From positions 89,465-153,464 of the forward strand of contig JACKLW010000011.1 of assembly GCA_024235715.1 (NCBI GenBank): a stretch of 64,000 nt of DNA, written 5' to 3'. Positions within the stretch are counted from its first letter, which is position 1. Each line of letters opens with the position of its first letter. A program made the position numbers and the translations under genes. This document shows, one piece after another, positions 41,055-50,828 of the stretch. Origin of the DNA: Accumulibacter sp. Lineage in GTDB: Bacteria > Pseudomonadota > Gammaproteobacteria > Burkholderiales > Rhodocyclaceae. Under the pieces are notes generated by a model. That model had not been told where the DNA came from and ran no database searches. It was given only the letters and a program-made list of their open reading frames with translations.

Positions 41055-42074
41055 ATGCTGGTTCTCGGTATCGAATCCTCATGTGACGAAACGGGTATGG
41101 CGCTGTACAGCACGTCTGCTGGCGGCGTCCTGCTCGCGCACGCCCTGCACTCGCAGGTGCGCATGCACCGGGCCTATGGAGGCGTCGTGCCGGAACTTGC
41201 CTCGCGCGATCATATCCGGCGCCTCGTACCCCTGCTGCGCCAGGTGCTCGTCGACAGCGGCTGTTCGCTGACCGACATCGACGCGGTGGCCTACACACAG
41301 GGTCCCGGTCTGGCGGGCGCCCTGCTGGTCGGTGCCGCGTTCGCCGAGGCCCTGGCAACGGCGCTCGATCGGCCCAGCGTGCCGGTCCACCACCTCGAGG
41401 GTCATCTGCTGTCGCCACTGCTTTCGCGTACCCCGCCGCGCTTCCCGTTTGTCGCCTTGCTGGTTTCCGGCGGTCATAGTCAGCTGATGCGCGTTACCGG
41501 CGTCGGCGCGTACGCATTGATGGGTGAAACGCTTGACGATGCGGCTGGCGAAGCTTTCGACAAGACCGCCAAGCTGCTCGGTCTGGGCTACCCGGGTGGT
41601 CCGGCGCTGGCCGAGCTGGCCGAAGCCGGCCGTGCCGAGCGGGTGAAACTGCCGCGGCCGATGCTCACGTCGGGTGATCTGAATTTCAGCTTCAGTGGCC
41701 TGAAAACGGCGGTGCTGACCAAAGTGCGCGAATTGGCGACGATCAGCGAGCAGCAGCGGGCGGACATCGCGCGCGGGTTCCAGGATGCGATCGTCGAAGT
41801 GCTGGTCAGCAAGGCATTGCGCGCGGTTGCGGTGAGCGGTCTCGGGCAGCTGGTTGTCGCCGGTGGCGTTGGCGCGAATCGTGAACTGCGGCGGCAGCTC
41901 GACGCCCGCGCCGGCAAAGCCGGCATCGCCGTGTTCTATCCCGAGCTCGAGTTCTGTACCGACAACGGCGCGATGATCGCCCTGGCGGGTGCGCTGCGTC
42001 TGCAGACCGGGGATGCCGCGAAGCCTGCCGGCGCCTTCGCCGTACGGCCGCGCTGGCCGCTGGACTGTACCTAG
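41055..42074 (+). CDS. tsaD: tRNA N6-threonylcarbamoyladenosine transferase TsaD
   Basis: Transfers the threonylcarbamoyl group to A37 of ANN-decoding tRNAs. The 339-residue product starts [18 protein letters not shown]. It has the metal-binding HLEGH near 115-119, [13 protein letters not shown], the nucleotide-binding [10 protein letters not shown] and [11 protein letters not shown]. Its stop codon overlaps the convergent plsY stop. Confidence 0.97.
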   Translation: MLVLGIESSCDETGMALYSTSAGGVLLAHALHSQVRMHRAYGGVVPELASRDHIRRLVPLLRQVLVDSGCSLTDIDAVAYTQGPGLAGALLVGAAFAEALATALDRPSVPVHHLEGHLLSPLLSRTPPRFPFVALLVSGGHSQLMRVTGVGAYALMGETLDDAAGEAFDKTAKLLGLGYPGGPALAELAEAGRAERVKLPRPMLTSGDLNFSFSGLKTAVLTKVRELATISEQQRADIARGFQDAIVEVLVSKALRAVAVSGLGQLVVAGGVGANRELRRQLDARAGKAGIAVFYPELEFCTDNGAMIALAGALRLQTGDAAKPAGAFAVRPRWPLDCT

Positions 42075-42724
42075 CGCGACTTCATCGGCCTGGCGGCGGT
42101 TTGCTGTGGTTTCTTCTTCGAGCCGATCCTCGGCTCGCTGCCGGCCATCAGGCGCTGCAGGTTTTGCCAGTGTCTGCCGATGAGCGCCATCGAAATGATT
42201 CCGATGGCCAGCACGATATCATCCTTGCCCCACGCCAGAATGGCGAAAACCGGCGCGGCCGCTGCCGCCACCAGCGCCGCCAGCGACGAGTAGCGCGAGA
42301 TCGAGGCGACGAACAGCCAGGTGCCCAGTGTCGCCAGGCCCAGCCAGAGGTTGATCGCCAGCAGGACCCCGGCAGCCGTGGCCACGCCCTTGCCCCCCTT
42401 GAACTTGAGAAAAACGGGGTACAGGTGACCAAAGAAGACCGCCAGTGCGACGAGGCCGACGGTGTACCCGGGCAGACCATACTGCGGTGCATAGTGACTG
42501 GCGAGAAAGACCGCCAGCCAGCCCTTGGCGGCGTCACCAACCAGGGTGAAGATCGCTGCGCCCTTGTGACCGCTGCGCAAGACGTTGGTGGCGCCGGGGT
42601 TCTTCGAGCCATAGCTGCGCGGGTCGGCGAGGCCGAACAGGCGACTGGCGACCAGCGCGAAGGAGATCGACCCCAGCAGGTAGGCCGCGAGGATGCCGAG
42701 AAGGAGGAGCAGGGAGGGCGGCAT
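42071..42724 (-). CDS. plsY: Acyl-phosphate:glycerol-3-phosphate acyltransferase PlsY
   Basis: A membrane acyltransferase that makes lysophosphatidate from acyl-phosphate. The 217-residue polytopic protein has the three PlsY motifs: [31 protein letters not shown] (split; motif 1), [19 protein letters not shown] (motif 2) and a final conserved stretch. It is tail-to-tail with tsaD and divergent from folB, as in many proteobacteria. Confidence 0.95.
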   Translation of the reverse strand: MPPSLLLLLGILAAYLLGSISFALVASRLFGLADPRSYGSKNPGATNVLRSGHKGAAIFTLVGDAAKGWLAVFLASHYAPQYGLPGYTVGLVALAVFFGHLYPVFLKFKGGKGVATAAGVLLAINLWLGLATLGTWLFVASISRYSSLAALVAAAAAPVFAILAWGKDDIVLAIGIISMALIGRHWQNLQRLMAGSEPRIGSKKKPQQTAARPMKSR

Positions 42725-42834
42725 GGGGGTGATCGGGTGGTCGGTGCGGCTCTGGGTTAGAATGCGCGAAGGGATCGTCGCGCGGCAGACTTCGCGACGG
42801 CAGGGAATTCTACACCGAGCTGACGTACCGCCGC

Positions 42835-43191
42835 ATGGACATCATCTTCATCGACGCGCTTCGCGCTTCAACGCAGATCGGCATCTACCCGCGCGAAAAG
42901 GCGATGCCCCAGACGATAGAGATCTCGTTGCAGATCGGTACGTCTACCGCCAGCGCCGGAGCCAGTGACGACATTCGCGACACCATCGACTACGCAACCG
43001 TCGCCGAGCGGCTGCGCAGCGAGCTGGCGTCGCGCCACTTCAATCTCCTCGAGCGGCTTGCCGAGTACGTGGCGACGCTGCTGCTCGAAGACTTCGGCGC
43101 CACCTGGGTGCGCGTCTCGATTGCCAAGCTGGGCATGATGTCCGGCGTACAACGCGTCGGCGTGGTCATCGAGCGCGGTGCGGCGGCCTGA
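42835..43191 (+). CDS. folB: Dihydroneopterin aldolase FolB
   Basis: Cleaves 7,8-dihydroneopterin to 6-hydroxymethyl-dihydropterin and glycolaldehyde in folate synthesis. The 118-residue product has [20 protein letters not shown] near 7-26, [12 protein letters not shown] and [12 protein letters not shown], with the conserved Glu and Lys residues ([11 protein letters not shown]). It starts at ATG 42835. Confidence 0.95.
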   Translation: MDIIFIDALRASTQIGIYPREKAMPQTIEISLQIGTSTASAGASDDIRDTIDYATVAERLRSELASRHFNLLERLAEYVATLLLEDFGATWVRVSIAKLGMMSGVQRVGVVIERGAAA

Positions 43192-43604
43192 TTTTCAAGT
43201 CCCGGCATTGCACCGCGGTCAACGTCAGGGTCTTGCGCGGTACGCTCAGGAACGCAGGTTCATGCCGGCATTGCCGCGCTTTCCTGTGCGACGGCATGCT
43301 GCCACAGCTGCGGCAGGGCTAGCGCTGCCGCGACCGTGATCGGCCTTCTCGCGAAGGGCATTGCCAAGTCTCCCTGGATGTCCCTGAGGGCGTCGCATTC
43401 CTGGGAGTCATGTTGCGGTGCGGACGGTGCGGAGTATGGCAAATCGCCGCACAAGGCCTTGTTTTTGAGGGGAATCAAAATAGCGGCAGCGGCCACCGGA
43501 TCGCTGCATGTGGCCGGTGACGGGCTGGCTGCGCTGGCCGGCAAACGGGCTTCGTTCAGCCGGGCACGGCTCGCGGCATCACGCGGGCGTCAGCCCGATG
43601 AACG
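43192..43604. other. Intergenic region with one weak small ORF
   Basis: 413 bases between folB and the convergent barrel-protein gene. The only candidate gene is the 33-codon frame at 43260-43361. Other frames are not protein-like, and I see no RNA gene. Confidence 0.45.
43260..43361 (-). CDS. Small ORF with signal-peptide-like sequence, or gene remnant
   Basis: A 33-residue frame starting at ATG 43361 behind GGGAGA (7-base spacing). It reads MPFARRPITVAAALALPQLW and then an Ala/Gln-rich end. It resembles the N-terminal signal peptide of the nearby barrel protein (MPFPRPAIVALATTILTVPA), so it may be a truncated duplicate rather than a functional gene. Weak support. Confidence 0.25.
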   Translation of the reverse strand: MPFARRPITVAAALALPQLWQHAVAQESAAMPA

Positions 43605-44159
43605 TCAGGGCAGCGTAGCGCCGACGGTCAGCATCATGCCCGCCGCTCCGAAAACCACCAGTTCGGTACAGAAGCGGTTGTAGCAATAGCCCATCGACGG
43701 CAGGATGGCAGGCGCATAGCCGGAATTGTTGAACGGAATCTTGTCCTGGTACTCGCCGCGATAGCCGTGCAGTACCCCAGCCGTAAGCTTCAGGTAGAGC
43801 GGCTGTATCTTGTCGACCGGCCGCCAGAGCAGACCGCCGTAGGCATACCAGGACGCCTGGCTGTACGAGTTCTCGAAAGTCGCCGCGCCGACCAGAACCT
43901 GCCCCGCGAGCCAGCGTTTGTCGGTGCGCCATTCGGCGTTGATCAGCTGCTGCGAATTGTCGTGTTCGTCGTCCGGATGGAAGTGCACCGAAGCGACGCT
44001 GGTCTGCAGGTAGAAGCGGTCGGTCCGCCACGGCTCGGGAGCACTCCATGCCTCGGCGGCGGTCTGAGCGGCAACCGCGGCCTGCTGCGCCTGGACCGCC
44101 GGAACGGTCAGTATCGTCGTCGCCAGTGCGACGATTGCTGGTCTGGGAAAAGGCATCAT
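43605..44159 (-). CDS. Outer-membrane beta-barrel-like protein
   Basis: A 184-residue product from ATG 44159 (MMPFPRPAIVALATTILTVP) with a signal peptide ending near AQA. The mature part is rich in alternating aromatic/polar strands (RFYLQTSVASVHFHPDDEHD; LYLKLTAGVLHGYRGEYQDK; ILPSMGYCYNRFCTELVVFG) and ends in a hydrophobic strand, LTVGATLP. Pseudomonas homologues of this type carry the name sn-glycerol-3-phosphate transporter, which I regard as unproven. Extending the frame to 44297 adds sequence before the signal peptide that is not needed. Confidence 0.7.
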   Translation of the reverse strand: MMPFPRPAIVALATTILTVPAVQAQQAAVAAQTAAEAWSAPEPWRTDRFYLQTSVASVHFHPDDEHDNSQQLINAEWRTDKRWLAGQVLVGAATFENSYSQASWYAYGGLLWRPVDKIQPLYLKLTAGVLHGYRGEYQDKIPFNNSGYAPAILPSMGYCYNRFCTELVVFGAAGMMLTVGATLP

Positions 44160-44357
44160 CAGGCTTCCTGTGCGTTTGGCGCGGCTTGCGTCGGTGTGTA
44201 AAACGGCAAGGCTCGACGGGCTCGCCGACTGCTGCAGGCGCGCCAGTAGCCAATCATCTTGCTCATGCCGGGACGAAAAAAAGCGCAACCATATCATGAG
44301 CCTCGCGTTTTGTCTGGCTTGGCCGTGGTGCGGACGCGCAACCCGCCGCCAGGCAAG

Positions 44358-46424
44358 CTAGTTTCCGCGCATCGGTCCGGCAACGCGCACCGGCACGGCC
44401 TGGTCGAGCATTGGCCAGATGCCACGCCCGAGCGCGCGGCGACCATCGAAGACCAGCCAGCTCTGGCTGCCGTAGTGCGGCAGCGGGCGCAGCATGGCGC
44501 TCAGAGCGTCGGTGTCGCGCGCCGAAACGACGGCCACGGGCACGCCCGCCTGCCCGGCAATGGTCCACACCTGCGCGCTTCCCCGCCGGGCCGTTTGCGC
44601 CGGCCGGGGCGGCAGTCCGGCTGCCGTCAGCGCCGCGTCAACGTCGGCGTGCAGGCCGACCAGCAGTACTGGCGATGTCGCCGTACGCAAATCCGCCGCC
44701 GCGATCTCCCGCGGTCTTGTCTCGAAGAGTCGCGCGGCCAGTGCCGCGGCCGCCTCGCGCACTTCGGGACGTGACGACACCTGAAACAGCCGCGGTGCCT
44801 GCGCGACGATCCACTGGCGCAGGATCGGCGGCAGTTGCACGGGGTCGAGCGAACGCCAGAGGCGCAAGTCGGGGTCGAGCACGACGCTCCGCGGCATCCG
44901 GTCGATGCGCCGGCTCGCCGACTGCTGCGCCTGGTCCACCTCGAAGGCGAGGCTTGCGCTGTGATCGCCGCTACGCACTTCGACCGGCACGCGCAGCGAG
45001 TAGGCAGGCACACCCTGCGTCAACTCGACCGTCAGACGCGTGCCATCAGCGCTGGCCGCCGCGCTGGCGCTGGTGATCCGCAGTTCGGGCGCGCCGTCGC
45101 GTTCCAGCCACTGTCTGAAGAACGTGCCCAGTTGCTGCCCCGACGCCTGCTCGAAGGCCCGTTGCAAATCGCCCCAGCTCGCGGCCCGGAAGCGCTGCTG
45201 CTCCCAGAACGTTCGCAGTCCCGTCGCGAAGTGCTGCTCGCCCAGCTGGTCGCGGAGCATCAGGAAGACCATCGCCGACTTGCCATAGCCGACCGCCGCC
45301 GCCGCGCCGTGCGTCCGCGCACGGAACGAGGCCAGCGTTTGCCGGCTGCCCGGCGGCAGTGCCGCGAAGTCGCGCAACCAGGCCAGGCGCATGGCGCGCG
45401 CGGCATCGGGCGACTCGCGCTCCTTGTAGGCGTAGTCGGCCATGAACGTGGTCAGGCCTTCGGCCCAGTTGCCGCTCGCATAATCGACGTAGACGCCGTT
45501 GCCCCACCAGTTGTGGAGGATTTCGTGGCCAAGCGAAGTGGCGCGAATGAATGGCAGCTTGAGCACCTCGGCACCCAGGTAGGTCAGGGTGGGCATCCCG
45601 AAACCCGTCGGTAGCGGGCTGGCAACCACCGAGAAGCCACTGAACGGGTAGGCGCCGATCTCGCTCGCATAGTCCTCGATGTGGGCCCGCGTCTCGTCGA
45701 GATAGCTGTCAGCAAGGCCGGCGACCTGGTGGAGCTCGCGGGTGAAGTAGGTGCGCAAGCGCAAGGGCTCGCCTGCACCGCCTGGCACCATCTTCTCGCG
45801 AACAATCCACGGGCCGGCCATCAGGTCGATGCCGTCCGCCGGATGCACGAACGCGAAGCTGGCGCGGTACTGGCCGCCGGCCGCGTCCGGCACTTCCTCG
45901 TCCAACAGGCGGCCGGCGACCAGCGCACGTTGAGCGCCGGGGACGCTCAGGCGGACGCGATAGGTGAACAAGGTGGCGGGTTGTGGATACCAGCCGCCGC
46001 CCGATGGCAGGAAACTGCCTTCCACCGCCGCCATCGGCGGCAGCTGGCGCAGCACGTCGCGATGGTCCAGCGATGCGTTGAGCGCCGGCAGAGTGCCGTG
46101 GTAGGCGATGCGTAGCGTCTTGCCGCGGGCAGCAGCGCGTGTCTGCCAGGTGCGCAGGTTTCCCTCCCGTCCGCTGGCGTTGATCGCCACCGGCCGCCCG
46201 TCGAGCGACGCCGTGGTGACGCCCAGCGACTCGTGCAGGAGGAAACGGAAGCGGGGCGCGGCGGGCGTCAGCGTGGCGACGACGGCGAGCTGACGACTGC
46301 CGGGATCGAGCTCGACCTCGAGGTCGAGATGTGGCAGCGGCGCGTCGGCGGCGCCGACCGAGGGAATCGCCAGCGTCAACAGCAACAGCGTCAGCAGTGC
46401 GCGCAGCAGGTGCCCGCGATTCAT
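44358..46424 (-). CDS. Secreted M1-family zinc metallopeptidase
   Basis: A 688-residue gluzincin with signal peptide (LLRALLTLLLLTLAIPSVGA). The zinc site is HEILH (His300, Glu301, His304) with the third ligand Glu322 in NWAEGL. The usual M1 exopeptidase motif GAMEN is replaced by GFGMPTLTYLG near 275-285, so specificity may differ from aminopeptidase N. After the catalytic domain comes an extended C-terminal region. Its ATG overlaps the stop of the ChaN-PDZ gene (ATGA), so the two are coupled. Confidence 0.88.
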   Translation of the reverse strand: MNRGHLLRALLTLLLLTLAIPSVGAADAPLPHLDLEVELDPGSRQLAVVATLTPAAPRFRFLLHESLGVTTASLDGRPVAINASGREGNLRTWQTRAAARGKTLRIAYHGTLPALNASLDHRDVLRQLPPMAAVEGSFLPSGGGWYPQPATLFTYRVRLSVPGAQRALVAGRLLDEEVPDAAGGQYRASFAFVHPADGIDLMAGPWIVREKMVPGGAGEPLRLRTYFTRELHQVAGLADSYLDETRAHIEDYASEIGAYPFSGFSVVASPLPTGFGMPTLTYLGAEVLKLPFIRATSLGHEILHNWWGNGVYVDYASGNWAEGLTTFMADYAYKERESPDAARAMRLAWLRDFAALPPGSRQTLASFRARTHGAAAAVGYGKSAMVFLMLRDQLGEQHFATGLRTFWEQQRFRAASWGDLQRAFEQASGQQLGTFFRQWLERDGAPELRITSASAAASADGTRLTVELTQGVPAYSLRVPVEVRSGDHSASLAFEVDQAQQSASRRIDRMPRSVVLDPDLRLWRSLDPVQLPPILRQWIVAQAPRLFQVSSRPEVREAAAALAARLFETRPREIAAADLRTATSPVLLVGLHADVDAALTAAGLPPRPAQTARRGSAQVWTIAGQAGVPVAVVSARDTDALSAMLRPLPHYGSQSWLVFDGRRALGRGIWPMLDQAVPVRVAGPMRGN

Positions 46425-47665
46425 CGCCCGGCCGGGAACCTGACGACGACTTCGATCCTGTCGCCGTCGCGTTCGACAAGCAGTGGCAACCAGGTGCCCG
46501 GCGGCTGCTCGCGAATCGCCGCCAGCAGTGGCGGCAGGCCGGGCAGCGGCCGACCGGCCAGCTCGATGATCTGGTCACCGTCCTGCAGGCCACTCTTCTC
46601 GGCCAGGCTTCCCTTGCTGACACTGGCGATCAGGACGCGGCCATCCCTGCTTTCGAGGGCGACCCCGAGCCGTGGCGGCACGTCGGGCGTCGGTGGCCGC
46701 GTCGGCACCGCGAAGACGGCGTCGGCAAGCCCGGGGGCAAGCTCGTCGCAGGTGGTGGCCGACGGCAGCGGCAACAGCGTGCCGATCGACTGAACGCCGA
46801 GATCGCGCAACTGGTGGGGAACGCCGTGACCGAAGCGCAGGTGGCCGCTGCCCATGATCCCGACCAGGAGCGGCTTGGCTTTACCGGCCGCCGGCGCCGC
46901 CTGCCTGGCGAGTGCCTCGGCCATTGCGCGATCCCAGGCCAGTTGCGAGTCGACGAAGTTGGCAAAGGCGGCGTCGCCCGGGGCCGCCTGGCGCGGTTTG
47001 CCGCGCATCTCCGCGTGCTGGCGATAGATCTCGAAGAGGAACCTGCGGTAGGCATCCGACGGCGCGGCCGCCTGACCGACGCCTTCGCGCTCGGCCGGCG
47101 GTACTGCGGCCCAGCCGTGGTCGGCGATCTTGCGCGTCAGTTTCTGGTCGATGTTCAGGGCCAGCATCGGAATCCGGTTCAGGCGTGCGAACTCGAACAG
47201 TGGCAGGTAGAGCTCGGGGGGCGTGTTCCAGAACCTGTCCCATTGCGACTCGGCGAGAAACTCCTTGACGCCCAGTTCTCCGGCCACCCAGCGATCGAGA
47301 ACCGGCTGCACGCGGCGGGGAAACATCTCGAAGCCGATGACCATCTCCGGCCGCAGCGCGTGCAGTCCGGCAAGAACCTGCAGCTGCCACTGGTGGTGGT
47401 CGGCGTCGTCATGCTGTTCGCCGAGCAGGAGCACGTCACGTCCGACCAGTTCGGCGAGGATGTTCTGCTTGCTCGCCGCCTTCGTCTGGCGATCGTCGAA
47501 GATTGCCCAGCCGGCTGGCGCCAGACAGGCTTTGCCTGGCGGCGCCGGCCGGTGCGCGGCGCTGGCCGCGCTGGCGCGATCAGCGACCAGCACGCCGAAA
47601 AGCGTGCTGGCGATCGTCGCCAGCAGCAGGGCCGGGATCATTCTTGCCTGGGAGAGAAAGGTCAT
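46421..47665 (-). CDS. ChaN-like protein with C-terminal PDZ domain
   Basis: A 414-residue product from ATG 47665 with a signal peptide (MIPALLLATIASTLFGVLVA) but no lipobox cysteine. The ChaN (haem-binding, iron-regulated) domain spans about 50-300: RDVLLLGEQHDDADHHQWQL, VIGFEMFPRR, and GIMGSGHLRFGHGVPHQL. A PDZ domain follows near 330-410 (PPRLGVALES; SLAEKSGLQDGDQIIEL). The fusion with PDZ suggests substrate or partner recruitment. It is upstream of and coupled to the M1 peptidase gene. Confidence 0.85.
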   Translation of the reverse strand: MTFLSQARMIPALLLATIASTLFGVLVADRASAASAAHRPAPPGKACLAPAGWAIFDDRQTKAASKQNILAELVGRDVLLLGEQHDDADHHQWQLQVLAGLHALRPEMVIGFEMFPRRVQPVLDRWVAGELGVKEFLAESQWDRFWNTPPELYLPLFEFARLNRIPMLALNIDQKLTRKIADHGWAAVPPAEREGVGQAAAPSDAYRRFLFEIYRQHAEMRGKPRQAAPGDAAFANFVDSQLAWDRAMAEALARQAAPAAGKAKPLLVGIMGSGHLRFGHGVPHQLRDLGVQSIGTLLPLPSATTCDELAPGLADAVFAVPTRPPTPDVPPRLGVALESRDGRVLIASVSKGSLAEKSGLQDGDQIIELAGRPLPGLPPLLAAIREQPPGTWLPLLVERDGDRIEVVVRFPAGR

Positions 47666-47907
47666 GGTTCTCTGTTGCGGGCTTGTTGGGGAGCAGCGTC
47701 CGGCTGCCGTGCAACCGCGTCTGCGTAGCATGGGCTGCGGCGTTGTCGGAGGTCGAACTGCACGGACATCACAGGGCAGAAAACGTTCGTTCCGGCAGAC
47801 CGGGCGCCGCCATGGCCCGCAAGTCGCTGCGCCGCCTGCGACGGCGTAGCACGAAGCTGCCGGAAGCTGCTATCTTGCGGCGACAGCAACCCGCCCGTGA
47901 ACGAGCC

Positions 47908-49986
47908 ATGAGCACACCCTCCCCTGCCATCAGCGGCACGCACGTCGTGCGTGGCGCCTGTCCGCACGACTGCCCGGATACCTGCGCGCTCGATATAAGC
48001 GTCAGCGACGGACGCGTGCTCAAGGTCGCCGGCGCTGCCGATCATCCGCCGACTGCCGGCGTGCTGTGCAGCAAGGTAGCTTTCTACCCCGAGCGCATCC
48101 ATCATCCCGACCGGCTGCTCCACCCCTTGCGCCGCGTCGGCGGCAAGGGCCCGGGCGCTCGCTTCGAGCGCATTTCGTGGGACGAAGCGCTGGCGACCAT
48201 TGCCGGGCGCTTTCGCGACATCGCCGCGACAGACGGGGCCGAAGCGATCGTTCCCTACAGCTACGCCGGCAACTCCGGCCTGCTCGGCTATGGTTCGATG
48301 GATCGCCGCTTCTTCCATCGTCTCGGCGCCTCGCAACTCGACCGCACGATCTGCGCCAGCGCTGGGGCGATGGGCTATCGTGGCACGATCGGTGCGAGCC
48401 TCGGCTTCGACATCGAGAACGTCGTCGACGCGCGGCTGATCATCATCTGGGGCAGCAACAGCGTCGTCTCCAATCTGCACTTCTGGCGGCTGGCACAGAA
48501 AGCGAAGCGGCGCGGCGCGCGCCTGATCGCCATCGACCCCTTGCGCACCGCGACTGCCGAGAAGTGCGACCAGCATATCGCCCTGCTGCCGGGAACCGAC
48601 AGTGCCCTGGCACTCGGGCTGATGCACGTGCTGATTCGCGACGACCTGCTCGATCACGACTATATCGTCCGGCACACACTCGGCTTCGACGCGCTCAAGG
48701 AACGTGCGCTGAACTACCCGCCGGCGCGGGTGGCGGCGATCTGTGGCATCGACGAAAGCGAAGTCGAGCAACTTGCGTGCGCGTACGGCAGCGCCACTCC
48801 GGCGGCGATTCGCACCAACTACGGCATCAACCGTACCGCCGGTGGCGGCATGGCACTGCGCACGCTGGCCTGTCTGCCGGCGCTGACCGGCGCCTGGCGA
48901 TCCCCGGCAGGCGGTATCCTGCTCTCGAGTTCGGGCAACTACCCGGTCGACACGGCGGCTCTCGAGCGCCCCGACCTGATGCCCAGGCCGGCGCCGCGAA
49001 CGATAAATATGAGCACGATCGGCCGCGATCTGCTGCGCGCGCAGCCGCCGATCAAGGCGCTCGTCGTCTACAACAGCAATCCGGTGGCGATCGCGCCGCA
49101 GTCGGCCGAAGTGGTGCGCGGCTTCTCCCGCGCAGACCTGTTCACCGTCGTGCACGATCTTTTCCAGACCGATACCGCCGACTATGCCGACATTGTCCTG
49201 CCGGCGACCAGCCACATGGAGCAGCTCGACATTCACAAGTCTTACGGCCATCTGCACATCCAGGTCAATCAGCCGGCGATTGCGCCACTCGGCGAAGCGC
49301 TGCCGAATACCGAGGTGTTCCGCCGCCTGGCGCGGGTCATGGGTTTTGCCGATGCCTGCTTTGCCGACTCCGACGACGATCTCTGTCGCCAGGCCTTCGA
49401 CTGGAACGACCCGCGGCTGGCCGGTCTGTCCTGGGACAAACTCAGGACGGAAGGGCACGCCCGCCTGACTCTGCCGCGCGGCGCAGCGCCCTTCGCCGAC
49501 GGCGGCTTCCCGACGCCGTCGGGAAAATGCGAGTTCTACAGTGCGACCCTGGCCAGTGCAGGCGTCGACCCCTTGCCCGATTTCATCGCGCCGCGCGAAT
49601 GGCGGCAGAGCCCGCTGGCGAGCGAGTTTCCGCTCGCCCTGATCACCCCGCCGGCACGCAATTTCCTGAACACCAGCTTCGCCAACTCGGCGCGTTTCCT
49701 GGCGCAGGAAAAGTCGCCAGCCATCCATCTTCATCCGTCTGACGCGTCGGCACGCAGCATCGCCGACGGCAGTCTGGTGCGCGTCTTCAACGGCCGAGGC
49801 GAATTCAATGCGCGCGCCGTCGTCAGCGATCGCGTGCGCCCCGGCGTGGCAATGGCCACGTCGATCTGGTGGCGCAAGCTTTCGCCCGACGGCCGCAACT
49901 GCAACGAGGTGACCAGCCAGGCACTGACCGACATGGGCGGCGGAGCGACCTTCTACGATTGTCTGGTCGAGGTTGCCAGGTGCTGA
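47908..49986 (+). CDS. Molybdopterin-dependent oxidoreductase (BisC/DMSO reductase superfamily)
   Basis: A 692-residue soluble Mo/W-bis-PGD enzyme. The [4Fe-4S] cluster ligands are Cys18, Cys22, Cys26 and Cys54 (CPHDCPDTC...LCSK). Later motifs are ICASAGAMGYRGT, IIIWGSNSVVSNLHFW, FQTDTADYADIVLPATSHMEQ and a C-terminal molydopterin-dinucleotide-binding domain. No twin-arginine signal is visible, so it is probably cytoplasmic. The substrate is unknown; this subfamily is usually annotated only as molybdopterin oxidoreductase. I start it at ATG 47908; the frame is open far upstream but not homologous. It overlaps truC by seven bases. Confidence 0.9.
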   Translation: MSTPSPAISGTHVVRGACPHDCPDTCALDISVSDGRVLKVAGAADHPPTAGVLCSKVAFYPERIHHPDRLLHPLRRVGGKGPGARFERISWDEALATIAGRFRDIAATDGAEAIVPYSYAGNSGLLGYGSMDRRFFHRLGASQLDRTICASAGAMGYRGTIGASLGFDIENVVDARLIIIWGSNSVVSNLHFWRLAQKAKRRGARLIAIDPLRTATAEKCDQHIALLPGTDSALALGLMHVLIRDDLLDHDYIVRHTLGFDALKERALNYPPARVAAICGIDESEVEQLACAYGSATPAAIRTNYGINRTAGGGMALRTLACLPALTGAWRSPAGGILLSSSGNYPVDTAALERPDLMPRPAPRTINMSTIGRDLLRAQPPIKALVVYNSNPVAIAPQSAEVVRGFSRADLFTVVHDLFQTDTADYADIVLPATSHMEQLDIHKSYGHLHIQVNQPAIAPLGEALPNTEVFRRLARVMGFADACFADSDDDLCRQAFDWNDPRLAGLSWDKLRTEGHARLTLPRGAAPFADGGFPTPSGKCEFYSATLASAGVDPLPDFIAPREWRQSPLASEFPLALITPPARNFLNTSFANSARFLAQEKSPAIHLHPSDASARSIADGSLVRVFNGRGEFNARAVVSDRVRPGVAMATSIWWRKLSPDGRNCNEVTSQALTDMGGGATFYDCLVEVARC

Positions 49987-50828
49987 GCGCGGACGAGGCG
50001 TGTCGCGGCCTGCTGCCGATTCTCTTCCACGACCAGCACCTGATCGCCATTCACAAGCCCGCCGGTCTGCTGGTCCACCGCAGCGCCATTGACCGCCGTG
50101 AGCACCGCTTTGCGCTGCAGATGCTGCGCGAGCAGATTGGCCAGCGCGTGTATGCCGTGCACCGGCTCGACAAGGGAACCTCCGGCGTCCTGCTCTTCGC
50201 GCTGAGCAGCGCGGTCGGGCGCGCGCTGAGCAGCAGCTTCGAACAGCGGCAGGTAGGCAAGAACTACCTGGCGGTGGTGCGTGGCCACCCGCCGCTTGCC
50301 GGCGAGATCGACCATCCGCTGCGTCGCCACCTCGAGCGCTGCGAACGCGGCAGCGCGGCGACGGCGACACAGACGCAGGACGCCTGGACCCGCTACCGGA
50401 CCCTGGCGACCAGCGAACTGCCGCACCGCGTCGACCGCTACCCGTCGAGCCGCTACGCGCTGGTCGAACTCGAGCCGCTGACCGGCCGTCGCCACCAGTT
50501 GCGCCGGCATCTGAGGCACATCTCGCATCCGGTGATCGGCGACGCGACCTACGGCAAGGGGAGTCACAACCGCCTGTTTCAGACGCTCTTCGCTTGCCAC
50601 CGGTTGCTCCTGGCGTGTGTCGAACTGCGCCTGCCGCATCCGGCGAGCGGCGCAATGCTGACGCTGCGCGCACCACTGGCCAGCGACTTCTGTCGTCTGC
50701 TCGCACGTCTCGAATGGACGGCCGCCGTGCCGCCGCAATGGTTGCCGGACGGGCGGGAAGGGCCTGTCGACAGCGCCGCGGTCGACGATCAACGGGCGAG
50801 CCACCTCAGTTTCTCGCTCAGGGGTTGA
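49980..50828 (+). CDS. truC: tRNA pseudouridine(65) synthase TruC
   Basis: An RluA-family pseudouridine synthase. The 282-residue product from GTG 49980 has IAIHKPAGLLVHRSAIDRRE, the catalytic HRLDKGTSGVLLFAL (Asp), VELEPLTGRRHQLRRHL and HPVIGDATYG, matching E. coli TruC closely, including the RFALQMLREQIGQ element. It overlaps the preceding molybdoenzyme stop and the convergent CapA-like gene tail (11 bases). Confidence 0.93.
   Translation: MLSADEACRGLLPILFHDQHLIAIHKPAGLLVHRSAIDRREHRFALQMLREQIGQRVYAVHRLDKGTSGVLLFALSSAVGRALSSSFEQRQVGKNYLAVVRGHPPLAGEIDHPLRRHLERCERGSAATATQTQDAWTRYRTLATSELPHRVDRYPSSRYALVELEPLTGRRHQLRRHLRHISHPVIGDATYGKGSHNRLFQTLFACHRLLLACVELRLPHPASGAMLTLRAPLASDFCRLLARLEWTAAVPPQWLPDGREGPVDSAAVDDQRASHLSFSLRG

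Noticed and set aside
47662-50706. 1014-codon open frame on the minus strand
   Set aside because: It is antisense to the molybdopterin oxidoreductase and truC, Arg/Ala-rich, and has no protein motif; a GC-rich codon shadow.
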